Assembly: GCA_020073445.1 (NCBI GenBank)
Contig: JAIQFE010000001.1
Span: forward strand, 248,001-312,000
Direction: 5' to 3'
DNA from: Terriglobia bacterium
GTDB taxonomy: Bacteria; Acidobacteriota; Terriglobia; Bryobacterales; Bryobacteraceae
DNA: 64,000 bases
The notes beneath the pieces are model-generated. The model saw only the letters and a list, made by a program, of their open reading frames with translations. It was not told where the DNA came from and ran no database searches. The translations under genes were made by a program, and so were the position numbers. Positions 7,032 to 15,413 of the stretch are shown here, in pieces. The stretch's first letter is position 1; every line of letters starts with the position of its first letter.

Positions 7032-9068
7032 TCAGCGCAGTATCTGGATGATGTTGCTGTAGTCGTCCGTCCACGTCCGGAACCCTTTGCGCGGCTGCAG
7101 CGCGGAAGTGCTGCCGTCCTGAAAATTGGGGTGGGCGAAAACCGCGGGCGACTTCGACAACAGAACCCAAGTATTCGAAACGTAGTAGGCTTCCGAATTA
7201 CCTTCATCGTACACCACGACTCCGGTCCAGCCCATTTCTTGGGCGGCTTGAGCCATGATCGGTTCGAGATCCAGATAACGGTTGGAGATGTTGACGGCCA
7301 GAATACCATCCGGTTTCAGGTGGCGCCCATAGGTAGCGTAGGCTTCCCGCGTGAGCAAGTGCATAGGCACAGCGTCGCTGGTGAAGGCGTCCATGGCGAG
7401 AAAATCCAGGTTCTCGCTCTCTTTCTTGTTCTCTAGTGTTAGACGGCCGTCGCCGAATTCTAGTTGCTTGTCGGCGGGACAGTCCTTCCAGAAATCGAAT
7501 TTCTCTTGCGCGATCTTGAAAACCAGCGGATTGATTTCGTAATAGTGCAGCGTATCGCCGGCGCGGGCGAGCGTGGCGGTCACACCGGCGCCCAGGCCCA
7601 ATATGCCGATTCGAATCGGGCCCCGTTCACCCTTGCTGCGGATCGCGCGCGAGATCCCGGAGGTTTCTCCGAAATACGACGTCGGGATGCGCCCGCCGCC
7701 AGGGCCGAGGAGCTGCGTGCCGTGATTGATGGTCCCGTGGATCAGGACGCGGACGCCGTCCACACCGCCGTCGGGCGGATCGTCGCGAACACGCAACACG
7801 CCATAGAAATTGCGGGCGGCCAGGATGTATTCCTGGTTGGCGCGGCGTTCCAAGCGGGCCAGATACACGCCGAAGGAAAGCGCCACGATCAGCAGCGACG
7901 CGCGCACAGCCAGCGGCCGGGCGGCGCCATCATCGTCATAGGAAAGCACGATGGCGATCAGGACACCCAATGAGGCGATCGCAATCGGCATTTCCCAGTA
8001 GTTGGGGAAAATCCGGGGAGCTATCAAAGCGACGAATAGTCCGCCGATCGCGCCCCCCAGGGAGACCATCAGGAAAAATAGCGTAAGGTAGCGCGGATGC
8101 GGCTTGCGTTGGGCGAGCTCGCCATGACAGACCATGCAGGCGATGAACAGGGCTCCGCACAACATGGGAATCAGGCGCTTGATGACGTCGGTGTTGTTTT
8201 CGTACTCGCTCATGCCGTAGGTGAATGTGCCCAGGGCGACCAGGCCGAGCGGAAGAAACAACCAGCGCTGGTAGATCTTGTCGCTTTCAAACGAGAGGAT
8301 GAAGGTCAGCAGATAGATGCTCAGCGGCGCGATCCACAGCAGTGGAATCGGCGCCACGTTCTGCGTCAAGTGACTGGTGGTGGCAAGCAACAGCGTAGAA
8401 GCGCAGGCCGCCAGCGAAACCCACATAATAATCGTGGAGAAGCGCGGGGCCGGGGCATCCTCTTGGGCGGCCGCCTGCAACGCGTCGGTCCCGCTGCGGC
8501 TTTTCCAGGCCGCTAATCCGCAGGCGACCGCAAACGCGGCAAATCCAACGGACCAAAAGCGGGCCTGCAGGCGCAGGGCGATGTTGGGCTCGACCAAGAA
8601 GGGGTAGCTTAGCAGCGCCAGCATCGATCCGAAATTCGAAAGCGCGAACAGACGGTAGGGAATGACGTCGGCCTTGGTTCGCAGATACCAGGCCTGGAGC
8701 AGAGGACTGGTCGCGGAAAGCAGCGTGTAGGGCAGCCCTACAGTCGCTCCCAGCAGCAGCAAGATGCCCACTAGCGGATCGGCTCCGCCGACCGGCTTCC
8801 AGTAATCTTTCGGAATGATCGGCAACGTGACCAGGCTGATCAGGAGCAAGGTGCAATGGACAATGATCTGCTGCTTGGGTTTAAGGTACCGGATCAGGCA
8901 GTGCGCGTACAGGTAGCCGGCGAGCAGCAAAAGCTGGAAAAAGAGAAGAGATGCGCTCCACACCGCGGCCGATCCCCCGAACCACGGGAGGACAAATTTC
9001 GCGATCATCGGCTGGACCTGGAACAGGAGGAAAGCGCTCAGGAAGATGGTAGCCGCGTAAACAAACAT
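7032..9068 (-). CDS. Membrane-anchored spermidine-synthase-like protein (copy 1)
   Basis: 678 residues, paralogous over its whole length to the next gene (shared FLSAFLLFQVQPMIAKF, PWFGGSAAVW, SFESDKIYQRW, LLHG/LIHGTINHG, DAFTSDAVPMHLLT, WTDDYSNI). N-terminal polytopic membrane domain, C-terminal SpeE-like domain with GILGLGAGVTATLARAG replacing the canonical glycine loop. It is the first gene of the two-gene unit; start ATG at 9068. The 98-base gap to the divergent MarR gene contains the palindromic operator at 9139-9162, about 70 bases upstream, so MarR could also control this pair (inference). Enzyme activity not established. Confidence 0.85.
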   Translation of the reverse strand: MFVYAATIFLSAFLLFQVQPMIAKFVLPWFGGSAAVWSASLLFFQLLLLAGYLYAHCLIRYLKPKQQIIVHCTLLLISLVTLPIIPKDYWKPVGGADPLVGILLLLGATVGLPYTLLSATSPLLQAWYLRTKADVIPYRLFALSNFGSMLALLSYPFLVEPNIALRLQARFWSVGFAAFAVACGLAAWKSRSGTDALQAAAQEDAPAPRFSTIIMWVSLAACASTLLLATTSHLTQNVAPIPLLWIAPLSIYLLTFILSFESDKIYQRWLFLPLGLVALGTFTYGMSEYENNTDVIKRLIPMLCGALFIACMVCHGELAQRKPHPRYLTLFFLMVSLGGAIGGLFVALIAPRIFPNYWEMPIAIASLGVLIAIVLSYDDDGAARPLAVRASLLIVALSFGVYLARLERRANQEYILAARNFYGVLRVRDDPPDGGVDGVRVLIHGTINHGTQLLGPGGGRIPTSYFGETSGISRAIRSKGERGPIRIGILGLGAGVTATLARAGDTLHYYEINPLVFKIAQEKFDFWKDCPADKQLEFGDGRLTLENKKESENLDFLAMDAFTSDAVPMHLLTREAYATYGRHLKPDGILAVNISNRYLDLEPIMAQAAQEMGWTGVVVYDEGNSEAYYVSNTWVLLSKSPAVFAHPNFQDGSTSALQPRKGFRTWTDDYSNIIQILR

Positions 9069-9138
9069 GGACCGTCTAGCATACCGTAAATCGGGTCGGC
9101 CGCGAGTGAAGGGGCGTTAAGAAAGTTTTCTGAACCGA

Positions 9139-9162
9139 CGATAGATGCATATGCATCTATCG
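9139..9162. promoter_or_regulatory. Perfect 24-bp palindrome, likely MarR operator
   Basis: The half-site CGATAGATGCAT is followed directly by its exact reverse complement, giving a 24-bp perfect palindrome with no spacer. It ends 4 bases before the GTG start of the MarR gene. MarR dimers bind such dyads over their own promoters, so autorepression is the simplest reading. The tight spacing means that bound repressor would cover the start region itself. Confidence 0.75.
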
Positions 9163-9166
9163 GGAT

Positions 9167-9607
9167 GTGAATGAATCTCCAGTAAGGCTTCCCAACCTGC
9201 CTTGCATGTGCGCGAGTATTCGCCGGGCATCGCGAACGCTCACCCAGATCTATGACCAGGCGCTTCGTCCGCTGGGCCTGCGGGCGACTCAGTTCACCGT
9301 CCTGCAGGCGCTATCGATTGCCGGCGAAGTACTTCAGGGCGACCTGGGTCAAATGCTTGCGATGGATAGCACTACGCTCACCCGAACGCTTGAGATCCTA
9401 AGCCGTCATGGCTGGATCGACAAGCGGACGGGAGAGGATCTTCGCGAGCGGCGGATCCGGCTAAGCAAAGCGGGACAGCTTCAATTCGAGAAAGCCGTTC
9501 CGCTCTGGGAAAAAGCTCAGGCGAGCTTAAGGCGCAAGCTGGGCGAAGGCCAGTGGAATGCCCTTCTGAAGTTCACGAACGAAATCACCAATCTGATTAA
9601 GGAGTAA
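9167..9607 (+). CDS. MarR family transcriptional regulator
   Basis: 146 residues. The winged-helix core is clear: LRATQFTVLQALS, LGQMLAMDSTTLTRTLEILSRHGWI (recognition helix), then the wing with RTGEDLRERRIRLSKAG. N-terminal helix carries CMCASIRRASRTLTQIYD, with two cysteines (CMC) that could respond to thiol oxidation. GTG at 9167 gives the usual family length; an internal ATG at 9206 would trim 13 residues. It lies 12 bases upstream of a membrane-protein gene with an AAGGAG site, so the two form an operon, probably repressed through the 24-bp palindrome. Confidence 0.9.
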   Translation: MNESPVRLPNLPCMCASIRRASRTLTQIYDQALRPLGLRATQFTVLQALSIAGEVLQGDLGQMLAMDSTTLTRTLEILSRHGWIDKRTGEDLRERRIRLSKAGQLQFEKAVPLWEKAQASLRRKLGEGQWNALLKFTNEITNLIKE

Positions 9608-9619
9608 GGAGAACTTGTT

Positions 9620-10249
9620 ATGAAGTATCGAAATGTCATCGCAGCACTGGTCGGTGTCTGGTTCACATTCGCTGTTGCGGCAGGGGCGCTGGGCGTGTTC
9701 AAGAACGTTACCGATAGCTTGGCGCTACCGGTTGCCGTAGCGGCGCTGGCACCGATCGCGGTTTTCTTGTTCTGGTTTACGGCGTCAGGCGGATTCCGGC
9801 AGTACCTGCATAGTTTGAATCCGCGCACGCTGACTCTGGCGCACGCCTGGAGGGTGAACGGGGTGGTGTTCCTGATTCTTAGCGCCTATGGTCTTCTGCC
9901 CCTTCCTTTCGCGCTACCTGCCGGCCTGGGTGACATGGCGATCGGCGCGACGGCATCGTGGATCGCAAGCAGGTTCGCCAATCCCGATCACAAGAGTGCC
10001 TTTGTTCTCTGGCAGATCCTCGGGATCGCGGATCTGGTGATCGCGGTGACGATCGGCACAACCGTAAGGTTGTTTGACCCGAGCGGCCCTGCGATGGGCC
10101 CGATGGCGGTATTACCGTTGAGCCTGGTCCCGACGTTCTTCGTGCCCTTGTTCCTCATATTTCATATTGTTTCGATTGCTCAGGCGCGGAGATGGCAGGG
10201 CCGCAGCTACTCGCACTTAGGGGAGCAAGCACCTTCCGCAGCGCGGTAA
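9620..10249 (+). CDS. Six-helix membrane protein, MarR operon
   Basis: 209 residues with about six membrane segments: residues 5-27, 37-53, 78-100, 105-120, 132-150 and 160-190. The start has AAGGAG 9 bases upstream. There is no recognised motif; a DoxX-like or uncharacterised integral membrane family is possible. Position directly behind the MarR gene suggests it is the main target of that regulator, perhaps in response to an organic or oxidative signal. The tail RRWQGRSYSHLGEQ is cytosolic-looking. Confidence 0.75.
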   Translation: MKYRNVIAALVGVWFTFAVAAGALGVFKNVTDSLALPVAVAALAPIAVFLFWFTASGGFRQYLHSLNPRTLTLAHAWRVNGVVFLILSAYGLLPLPFALPAGLGDMAIGATASWIASRFANPDHKSAFVLWQILGIADLVIAVTIGTTVRLFDPSGPAMGPMAVLPLSLVPTFFVPLFLIFHIVSIAQARRWQGRSYSHLGEQAPSAAR

Positions 10250-10271
10250 TGCGGAATGGGGAATGAGCAGG

Positions 10272-11339
10272 TCAGCGTTTGCGCACGGCGGTTAGCACTT
10301 CCTCGGCGGAGTGCACCAGCATGTGCGTGACGACGCCCTGCTCATTCCTGACGAACTGATACGTCCCCAGCAGCCGGGGCGAGAACATCGTTTCCGAAAG
10401 CGGGATCATGGGCACTTTTCCTTTGCCCTGCAAGTCGATCAGAAGCTCGCCATCGACCAGCGTGATGGTGAAAACGTTCCGCGCAGCGCGAGTGTCGAAG
10501 GCGTTGGCCGAGCCGACCTCATATACGCCAACATACTGCGCGAGAATTTCCGGGGAAACGGTGACCTTCTTTTCCTCGGATGTCCGCCCGATCAGGTGTT
10601 GGCGATCCTTCTCGTTTTCCAGGCAAACGTATTCGAGCAGCTCGGTGTCGGCGGCCAGCGCGCCGCCCGCGGAAACGGTCCAGGGCTTGGCATAGGCCTT
10701 GGGATCGTCGAGCGTCACCTGTAAATCCAGGTGTCCGAAGTCGCGGCGGCGGTAGCGCTCGGTCATGCGCAGAGCTTCGGTGTGGCCGTGACCCGCGAAA
10801 TCGAGCCAGGTACGGTCGTTGAAGCCGGCGGTTTCCACCACCAGCGTGTCGCCTTCCCAATGGCCGACCGAATATCCCATCCAGCTAGGATTGGGATCCT
10901 GCGGAAGCTGACGTCCATCCAGGAAGATCTGGCGATAAGCGAGGTCTTCATACAGCATCGCCATGAGTCCCTGAGTCTGGATGATTTTCGTCAAGCCAGC
11001 GCGGGTGATGTGGCGCGGTCCGCCGGGCATGCAGCCGGTAATCTCGGGGTCATCTTTCCCGAAATCCTCCAGGCGACGGCGGGAGAGTGCGGCCACCCAG
11101 GGTTGGATGTCGGCCGGAGCCAGATCGGCGGTGATGTTCGCGCCGATGCCGATCTCCACCCCCAGGCGCCACAGGCCGGAAAGGTCGGGCTTGCCGTCAG
11201 GCGCCTTGGGGGCAGGCGCGGCGAGGTTCGGTTTGCCGTCGGCGGTTCGCGGGATTCCCTGGGTCGGCTGATCGAGCCACTGCGCCGAAAGCGGTATCGT
11301 GGCAAGGCAAACTAAAAGGGTGCGCGCTGAAGTCGGCAT
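10272..11339 (-). CDS. Secreted acidobacterial protein, GHWEGDTLVV family
   Basis: 355 residues with a signal peptide (SARTLLVCLATIPLSAQ). Mature part begins with GIPRTADGKPNL and DGKPDLSGLW repeats, and has the hallmark VGHWEGDTLVVETAGFNDRTWLD followed by LRMTERYRRRDFGHLDLQVTLDD. This family is widely multiplied in Acidobacteria and has no established function; a beta-rich fold in the periplasm or outside is likely. A paralogue lies at 52356-53393. Convergent with the MarR operon. Confidence 0.8.
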   Translation of the reverse strand: MPTSARTLLVCLATIPLSAQWLDQPTQGIPRTADGKPNLAAPAPKAPDGKPDLSGLWRLGVEIGIGANITADLAPADIQPWVAALSRRRLEDFGKDDPEITGCMPGGPRHITRAGLTKIIQTQGLMAMLYEDLAYRQIFLDGRQLPQDPNPSWMGYSVGHWEGDTLVVETAGFNDRTWLDFAGHGHTEALRMTERYRRRDFGHLDLQVTLDDPKAYAKPWTVSAGGALAADTELLEYVCLENEKDRQHLIGRTSEEKKVTVSPEILAQYVGVYEVGSANAFDTRAARNVFTITLVDGELLIDLQGKGKVPMIPLSETMFSPRLLGTYQFVRNEQGVVTHMLVHSAEEVLTAVRKR

Positions 11340-11447
11340 CGAAGCAATAATGCCATTAAATCTCGTGACTTGGAAGTGCTATGTCGATTTCCGAAACGAC
11401 TACCACGGCGGTAACATCAAAGGCAGAAGAAGGGCTAAAAGGGCGAC

Positions 11448-12386
11448 ATGAACAGATCACGGATGCTTTTGTTTACAAGTTTGGTTCTGGCGGTGGGGAT
11501 TCTGAGCGCGCAGACCACGATGACGAATTCGGACCTGGTGAAACTCAGCAAGTCCGGGCTCAGCGAGGACTTCATCACGAACCTGATCGACCAACAGGGC
11601 TCGCGGCTGGCCAGCGACACCTCAGCGCTTATCGACTTGAAGAAGGAAGGCGTCAACGAGAGGATCATTTCCGCCGTGGTGAGGAAGGCGCCCTCGCGCG
11701 AGCCGCTGAATTCGGACTCCGTGCTGCGGCTGGTCCAGGCTGGATTCAGCGACGGATTCGTCATCAACCTGCTGAACGCGCAGCCTTCGAAATTTACAGT
11801 GGACGCGGCGCGGATCGTGGATCTGAAGCAGGCGGGCGTCAGCGAGCGGATTTTGGCGCTGATGGTCCAGCAGGGCAGCACGCGGGAACTGCCCAGCGGA
11901 ACCGAAATCAGCGTGCGGCTGATCGACTCCGTGGACTCGGAGCGAAATAGAGAAGGCGACGAGTTCCGCGCGAGTCTCGAAGATCCCATCACGCTGGGCA
12001 ACGACGTGGTGGTTCCGAAGGGCGCCGACGCTAGAGTGAAGCTGGTGAACGAACAGGAATCGGGCAAGCTATCGGGCAAGGCGGGGCTGACCGTGCAACT
12101 GGTTTCGATCAGCGTCAACGGCAAGCCGGTTCGAGTCGACTCTTCCGATGTTTCCGAATACAGCGGATCGCGCGGCGCCCGTACTGCGAAATCGGCGGCG
12201 GCCGTGGGCGCGGTTGGAGCGATTATCGGAGCGATCGCGGGCGGCGGTAAGGGCGCGGCCATCGGTGCGGGCGCGGGAGCCGCAGCAGGCGCCGGAGCAC
12301 AGACCGTGATGAAGGGGCAGCAAGTGCGGATTCCATCGGAGACGGTGCTGACATTCACCACGCAGAAGAGTGTGCAACTGCCGTAA
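11448..12386 (+). CDS. Secreted protein with short helical repeats and glycine zipper
   Basis: 312 residues. Signal peptide 1-21 (LLFTSLVLAVGILSAQ). Residues about 25-75 and 88-140 hold two related helical units: TNSDLVKLSKSGLSEDFITNLI with LIDLKKEGVNERIISAVV, then DSVLRLVQAGFSDGFVINLL with IVDLKQAGVSERILALMV. A beta-rich region follows (GTEISVRLIDSVDSERN, DEFRASLEDPI), then a Gly/Ala zipper (IIGAIAGGGKGAAIGAGAGA) typical of outer-membrane-associated proteins. The kinase gene next door, convergent and 11 bases away, carries the same helical unit and a related beta domain in its extracellular part, suggesting shared ligand or interaction. Confidence 0.75.
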   Translation: MNRSRMLLFTSLVLAVGILSAQTTMTNSDLVKLSKSGLSEDFITNLIDQQGSRLASDTSALIDLKKEGVNERIISAVVRKAPSREPLNSDSVLRLVQAGFSDGFVINLLNAQPSKFTVDAARIVDLKQAGVSERILALMVQQGSTRELPSGTEISVRLIDSVDSERNREGDEFRASLEDPITLGNDVVVPKGADARVKLVNEQESGKLSGKAGLTVQLVSISVNGKPVRVDSSDVSEYSGSRGARTAKSAAAVGAVGAIIGAIAGGGKGAAIGAGAGAAAGAGAQTVMKGQQVRIPSETVLTFTTQKSVQLP

Positions 12387-12397
12387 GGAAGAAAGTC

Positions 12398-14269
12398 TTA
12401 CTTCTTTACGCTGACGGTTACATCGCCGTCGACATAGGCGATGTATTCGGTTCCCGCGGCTGCCACTAATTCCTTATTCTTGGGCTTCACGTTGGTTTCC
12501 ACCGGACGCTCATTCTTGCCGTCGGAACTACGAGCCGACTGCGCACGCACGCGGACCTTACGGCCGTCGATCGCGTCGGCCATCTGGAGGCGCATGGTCA
12601 TTTTGCCTCCGCCGATCCCGAACGCTCCTTTTCGCGCGGCCTGACCGATTACACCCGTGACAGCGGCGCCTTTGGCGATCACCACCAGGTCGCCGACGCG
12701 CACGTCCCTGGCTACGGTGAAATGCACCTGGGTGCCTTCCTCCGAATTCTGCGGAATATCTTCGGCCAAGGTGATGGAAAAGGGCATTCCGTCTGTCAAG
12801 GTTACCGCGACGATGGAGCTGGAAGCGGCAGAAGAAGCTGGAGCTGGTGCCGGCACGGACGCCGGGGTTGCGGACGCCGTCGTTGTCGAAGCCGGGGTGG
12901 TCGCGGCAGGGGCTGAGGATGCAACCGGGGCGGCGGGCCTGGAAGGCGCAGCTTTGGGGTTGCGCATCGCCTCGATCACGGTTTCTGGCACGCTGGCCTT
13001 GGTAAGCCGGATCACTTCGGGCGCCGACAGGCTGAATGCGGTTTTCGAATTGCGGATCTGGCTGAGAATGACCGCGGGCGCGACTTTCGCTTCCACCATC
13101 TGGATGATGTTGTCGTTGGTGAGGGCCTGATCCGCGGGCGCGGCCGGGGCGACGGGAGCAGCCACGGGAGTAACGACGGGGGACGGCTGCACGGCTGCGG
13201 CCGGCGGGGCTGCAACGGGGGTTTGCACCACGGCCTCGGGATTCGCACGGTGCGTCCACCACCACCGGGCGCCGCCTCCCCCGATTGCCACCACTGCGGC
13301 AGCCACGCTGGCGGCGATGATCAGCGGCATACGGGACCCTTTGGGTATGGGCCCGGCGTCGATTCCCACCCGCGTCCGGTACAGCATGCCGGAATCGGAT
13401 TCATGTTTCAGCGCGCCCAGCGCGATCTGCACTTCTTTCATCGTCTGGAAGCGCTGATCGGGATTCTTGCGAAGACAGCGGTGGATCACCTGATCCAGTT
13501 GCGGCGGGGTATCGGGCGCGATCTCCGGAATCGGCCGGACTTCGTCGCGCAAGATCGCCGAGAGCGTGGAGAGAGCGGAATCGCCCGCGAACGCTCGCGA
13601 TCCGGTGACCATTTCGTACAGCACCACGGCGAAGGAGAAGATATCCGACCGCGAGTCGACTTTCTTGCCCTGGGCCTGCTCCGGCGACATGTAACTGACG
13701 GTGCCGATAATCGAACCCTCCACCGTGAGCGGCGCGTGGTTGATGGTTTGCGTGGCATCGGTCTGGGCCGAAGCGCCGGTCTGGCTCAGGGGACTGTTGT
13801 CCGTGAGCTTGGCCAAGCCGAAATCCAGAACCTTCACCAACCCGCTTTCCGTCACCATCACGTTGCCCGGTTTCAGATCGCGGTGAATGATGCCGGCGGC
13901 GTGGGCGACTTGCAGAGCGTCGGTCATCTGGACTGCATACTTCAGCACCTGCGGCACGCGCAGTCCGCCCTTGGGGATTAGATCAATGAGCGTTTTGCCC
14001 TGGACGTACTCCATCACCATGTACTCGGCGTTGCCTTCTGAAATGATGTCGTGGATGGTGATGATGTTGGGGTGGTTTAGCGCGGAAGCGGCCTGCGCTT
14101 CCTGAATGAAGCGGCGGCGGCGCTCGGGATCGCCGGCGCTGGCTTCGGTGAGAATCTTGACGGCGACAATCCGGTTGAGGCGGGTGTCTTGGGCCTTCCA
14201 GATTTCGCCCATGCCTCCGGCTCCGAGCTTCTCTAGGAACTGATAATGGTGGACAGTTTTCCCGACCAT
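12398..14269 (-). CDS. Transmembrane Ser/Thr protein kinase with sensor-like C-terminus
   Basis: 623 residues from the ATG at 14269 (GGAG 8 bases upstream); a longer start at 14302 exists. Kinase domain residues about 8-275 with glycine loop GAGGMGEIW, lysine VAVKIL, catalytic HRDLKPGNVMV, DFGLAKL and SPEQAQG, so all catalytic motifs of PknB-type kinases are present. One membrane helix (LIIAASVAAAVVAIGGGG) follows near residue 320. Outside are a Pro/Ala linker, a helical unit (TNDNIIQMVEAKVAPAVILSQI, LTKASVPETVIEAM) and a beta domain (GMPFSITLAEDIPQNSEEGTQ) that match the convergent neighbour. Likely a receptor kinase for cell-envelope signals. Confidence 0.9.
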   Translation of the reverse strand: MVGKTVHHYQFLEKLGAGGMGEIWKAQDTRLNRIVAVKILTEASAGDPERRRRFIQEAQAASALNHPNIITIHDIISEGNAEYMVMEYVQGKTLIDLIPKGGLRVPQVLKYAVQMTDALQVAHAAGIIHRDLKPGNVMVTESGLVKVLDFGLAKLTDNSPLSQTGASAQTDATQTINHAPLTVEGSIIGTVSYMSPEQAQGKKVDSRSDIFSFAVVLYEMVTGSRAFAGDSALSTLSAILRDEVRPIPEIAPDTPPQLDQVIHRCLRKNPDQRFQTMKEVQIALGALKHESDSGMLYRTRVGIDAGPIPKGSRMPLIIAASVAAAVVAIGGGGARWWWTHRANPEAVVQTPVAAPPAAAVQPSPVVTPVAAPVAPAAPADQALTNDNIIQMVEAKVAPAVILSQIRNSKTAFSLSAPEVIRLTKASVPETVIEAMRNPKAAPSRPAAPVASSAPAATTPASTTTASATPASVPAPAPASSAASSSIVAVTLTDGMPFSITLAEDIPQNSEEGTQVHFTVARDVRVGDLVVIAKGAAVTGVIGQAARKGAFGIGGGKMTMRLQMADAIDGRKVRVRAQSARSSDGKNERPVETNVKPKNKELVAAAGTEYIAYVDGDVTVSVKK

Positions 14270-14303
14270 GGGCCCACTCCGGGAAACTTTAGTTTGCCAC
14301 ACT

Positions 14304-14354
14304 TGCGGCGGGAAGAGTAGTCGCCGCAGTGATGCTGCGCGCTTTGACGCAGCA
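14304..14354. promoter_or_regulatory. Two hairpins in divergent promoter region
   Basis: The 177-base gap between the kinase start (14269) and the universal stress protein start (14447) holds two inverted repeats: GCGGCG / CGCCGC with an 11-base loop near 14304-14326, and TGCTGCG / CGCAGCA (14333-14339 and 14348-14354) with an 8-base loop. They could be operators for either gene or leader structures; GC-rich stems of this size are only weak evidence. Confidence 0.3.
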
Positions 14355-14446
14355 GGTGGCTCAGGCAGGCTTCGGTAACTGCCCCGTTTTCAGTCGGGTG
14401 CCGAGTGGCGCGCCGATTGCATCACGCCCTAGTGAAAAGAGGGCGT

Positions 14447-15316
14447 ATGTTAGCGATCAAGAACATCCTGTTCCCCATAGATTTCTCAGAGCGATGTTGC
14501 GGCGCCGCTCCCTTTGTACACGCGATGGCGCAACGTTTCGGCGCGCGGGTCACACTGATGAGTGCTCTTTCGCCATTCTGGCAATCCGCCTCCTCCGGCG
14601 ACCTTTCGGGCTCCTTGGTTGTGGACATGGACGAGCTCAAACGCGACTTGGAAATGCGGCTGGACAGCGCATTCACGCGCGAGTTCGCGGATCTGAAGGT
14701 GAACCGGGTGGCGGAGATCGGCGACCCGGCTGAGGTGATCACGCGTTACGCGCACAGCGAAGGCGTGGATCTGATCATGATGCCGACCCATGGCTATGGA
14801 CCGTTCCGCAGCCTCCTGCTGGGTTCGGTAACCGCCAAAGTCTTGCATGACGCCCAGTGTCCGGTTTGGACGGCGACCCACGTGGAGGACAAGCCGGCGC
14901 TCAACCACGTGGCTGGCCGCAATATCCTCTGCGCGGTGGACGCCACGCCGAAGAGTTCTCCCCTGATGGAGTGGGCCGCTGAATACGCCAAGTTTACCGG
15001 CGCGACGCTGCGGCTGATGCACGTCGTCTCGGGCGTTCAGGGATGGCCGGAACGGCAGCTGGATCGGGAATTCGAGGAAACGCTGCGAGCTCAGGCGCGG
15101 GAGACGATCGAAAAGCTCCAAAAAGCAGTGGGACTGAAGGCGCCTCTATGCGTGGCGGTGGGAGAAGTCGCTGGCGCCGTACGCGAAGAAGCGGAACGGC
15201 ACAATTCGGACTTGATCATCGTCGGGCGAGGGCTGTTGGATGAGACCATGGGGCGGCTACGGACCCACGTGTACGGGATTATCCGGCATGCGCCGTGTCC
15301 GGTGTTGAGCGTGTAG
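14447..15316 (+). CDS. Tandem universal stress protein
   Basis: 289 residues with two UspA units. Unit 1 starts IKNILFPIDFSERC and has MMPTHGYGPFRSLLLGSVTAKVL, the G-2x-G-9x-G(S/T)-type ATP-binding motif with HAQCPVW-like end (DAQCPVWT). Unit 2 starts NILCAVDATPKSSPLM and ends VGRGLLDETMGRLRTHVYGIIRHAPCPVLSV. The start at 14447 is set at the first beta strand; a GTG at 14405 would add 14 residues with no family support. Cytosolic ATP-binding stress protein; no direct operon partner. Convergent with the phosphorelay operon. Confidence 0.9.
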   Translation: MLAIKNILFPIDFSERCCGAAPFVHAMAQRFGARVTLMSALSPFWQSASSGDLSGSLVVDMDELKRDLEMRLDSAFTREFADLKVNRVAEIGDPAEVITRYAHSEGVDLIMMPTHGYGPFRSLLLGSVTAKVLHDAQCPVWTATHVEDKPALNHVAGRNILCAVDATPKSSPLMEWAAEYAKFTGATLRLMHVVSGVQGWPERQLDREFEETLRAQARETIEKLQKAVGLKAPLCVAVGEVAGAVREEAERHNSDLIIVGRGLLDETMGRLRTHVYGIIRHAPCPVLSV

Positions 15317-15379
15317 TCTGTGCGGTAAGGGGGAAAGACCCTCCGGGAAACTCGTGACCCTATCCGCCAGCGTGGGAGT

Positions 15380-15397
15380 GGACAGAGCGGTCTGTCC
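15380..15397. terminator. Hairpin between convergent genes
   Basis: Inverted repeat GGACAGA / TCTGTCC (15380-15386, 15391-15397), loop GCGG, centred in the 97-base gap between the ends of the stress protein gene (15316, plus) and the NtrC-type gene (15414, minus). No T tract follows on either strand, so a bidirectional mRNA-end structure rather than a strong intrinsic terminator. Confidence 0.45.
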
Positions 15398-15413
15398 CCT
15401 GTCCAGCTCATCA

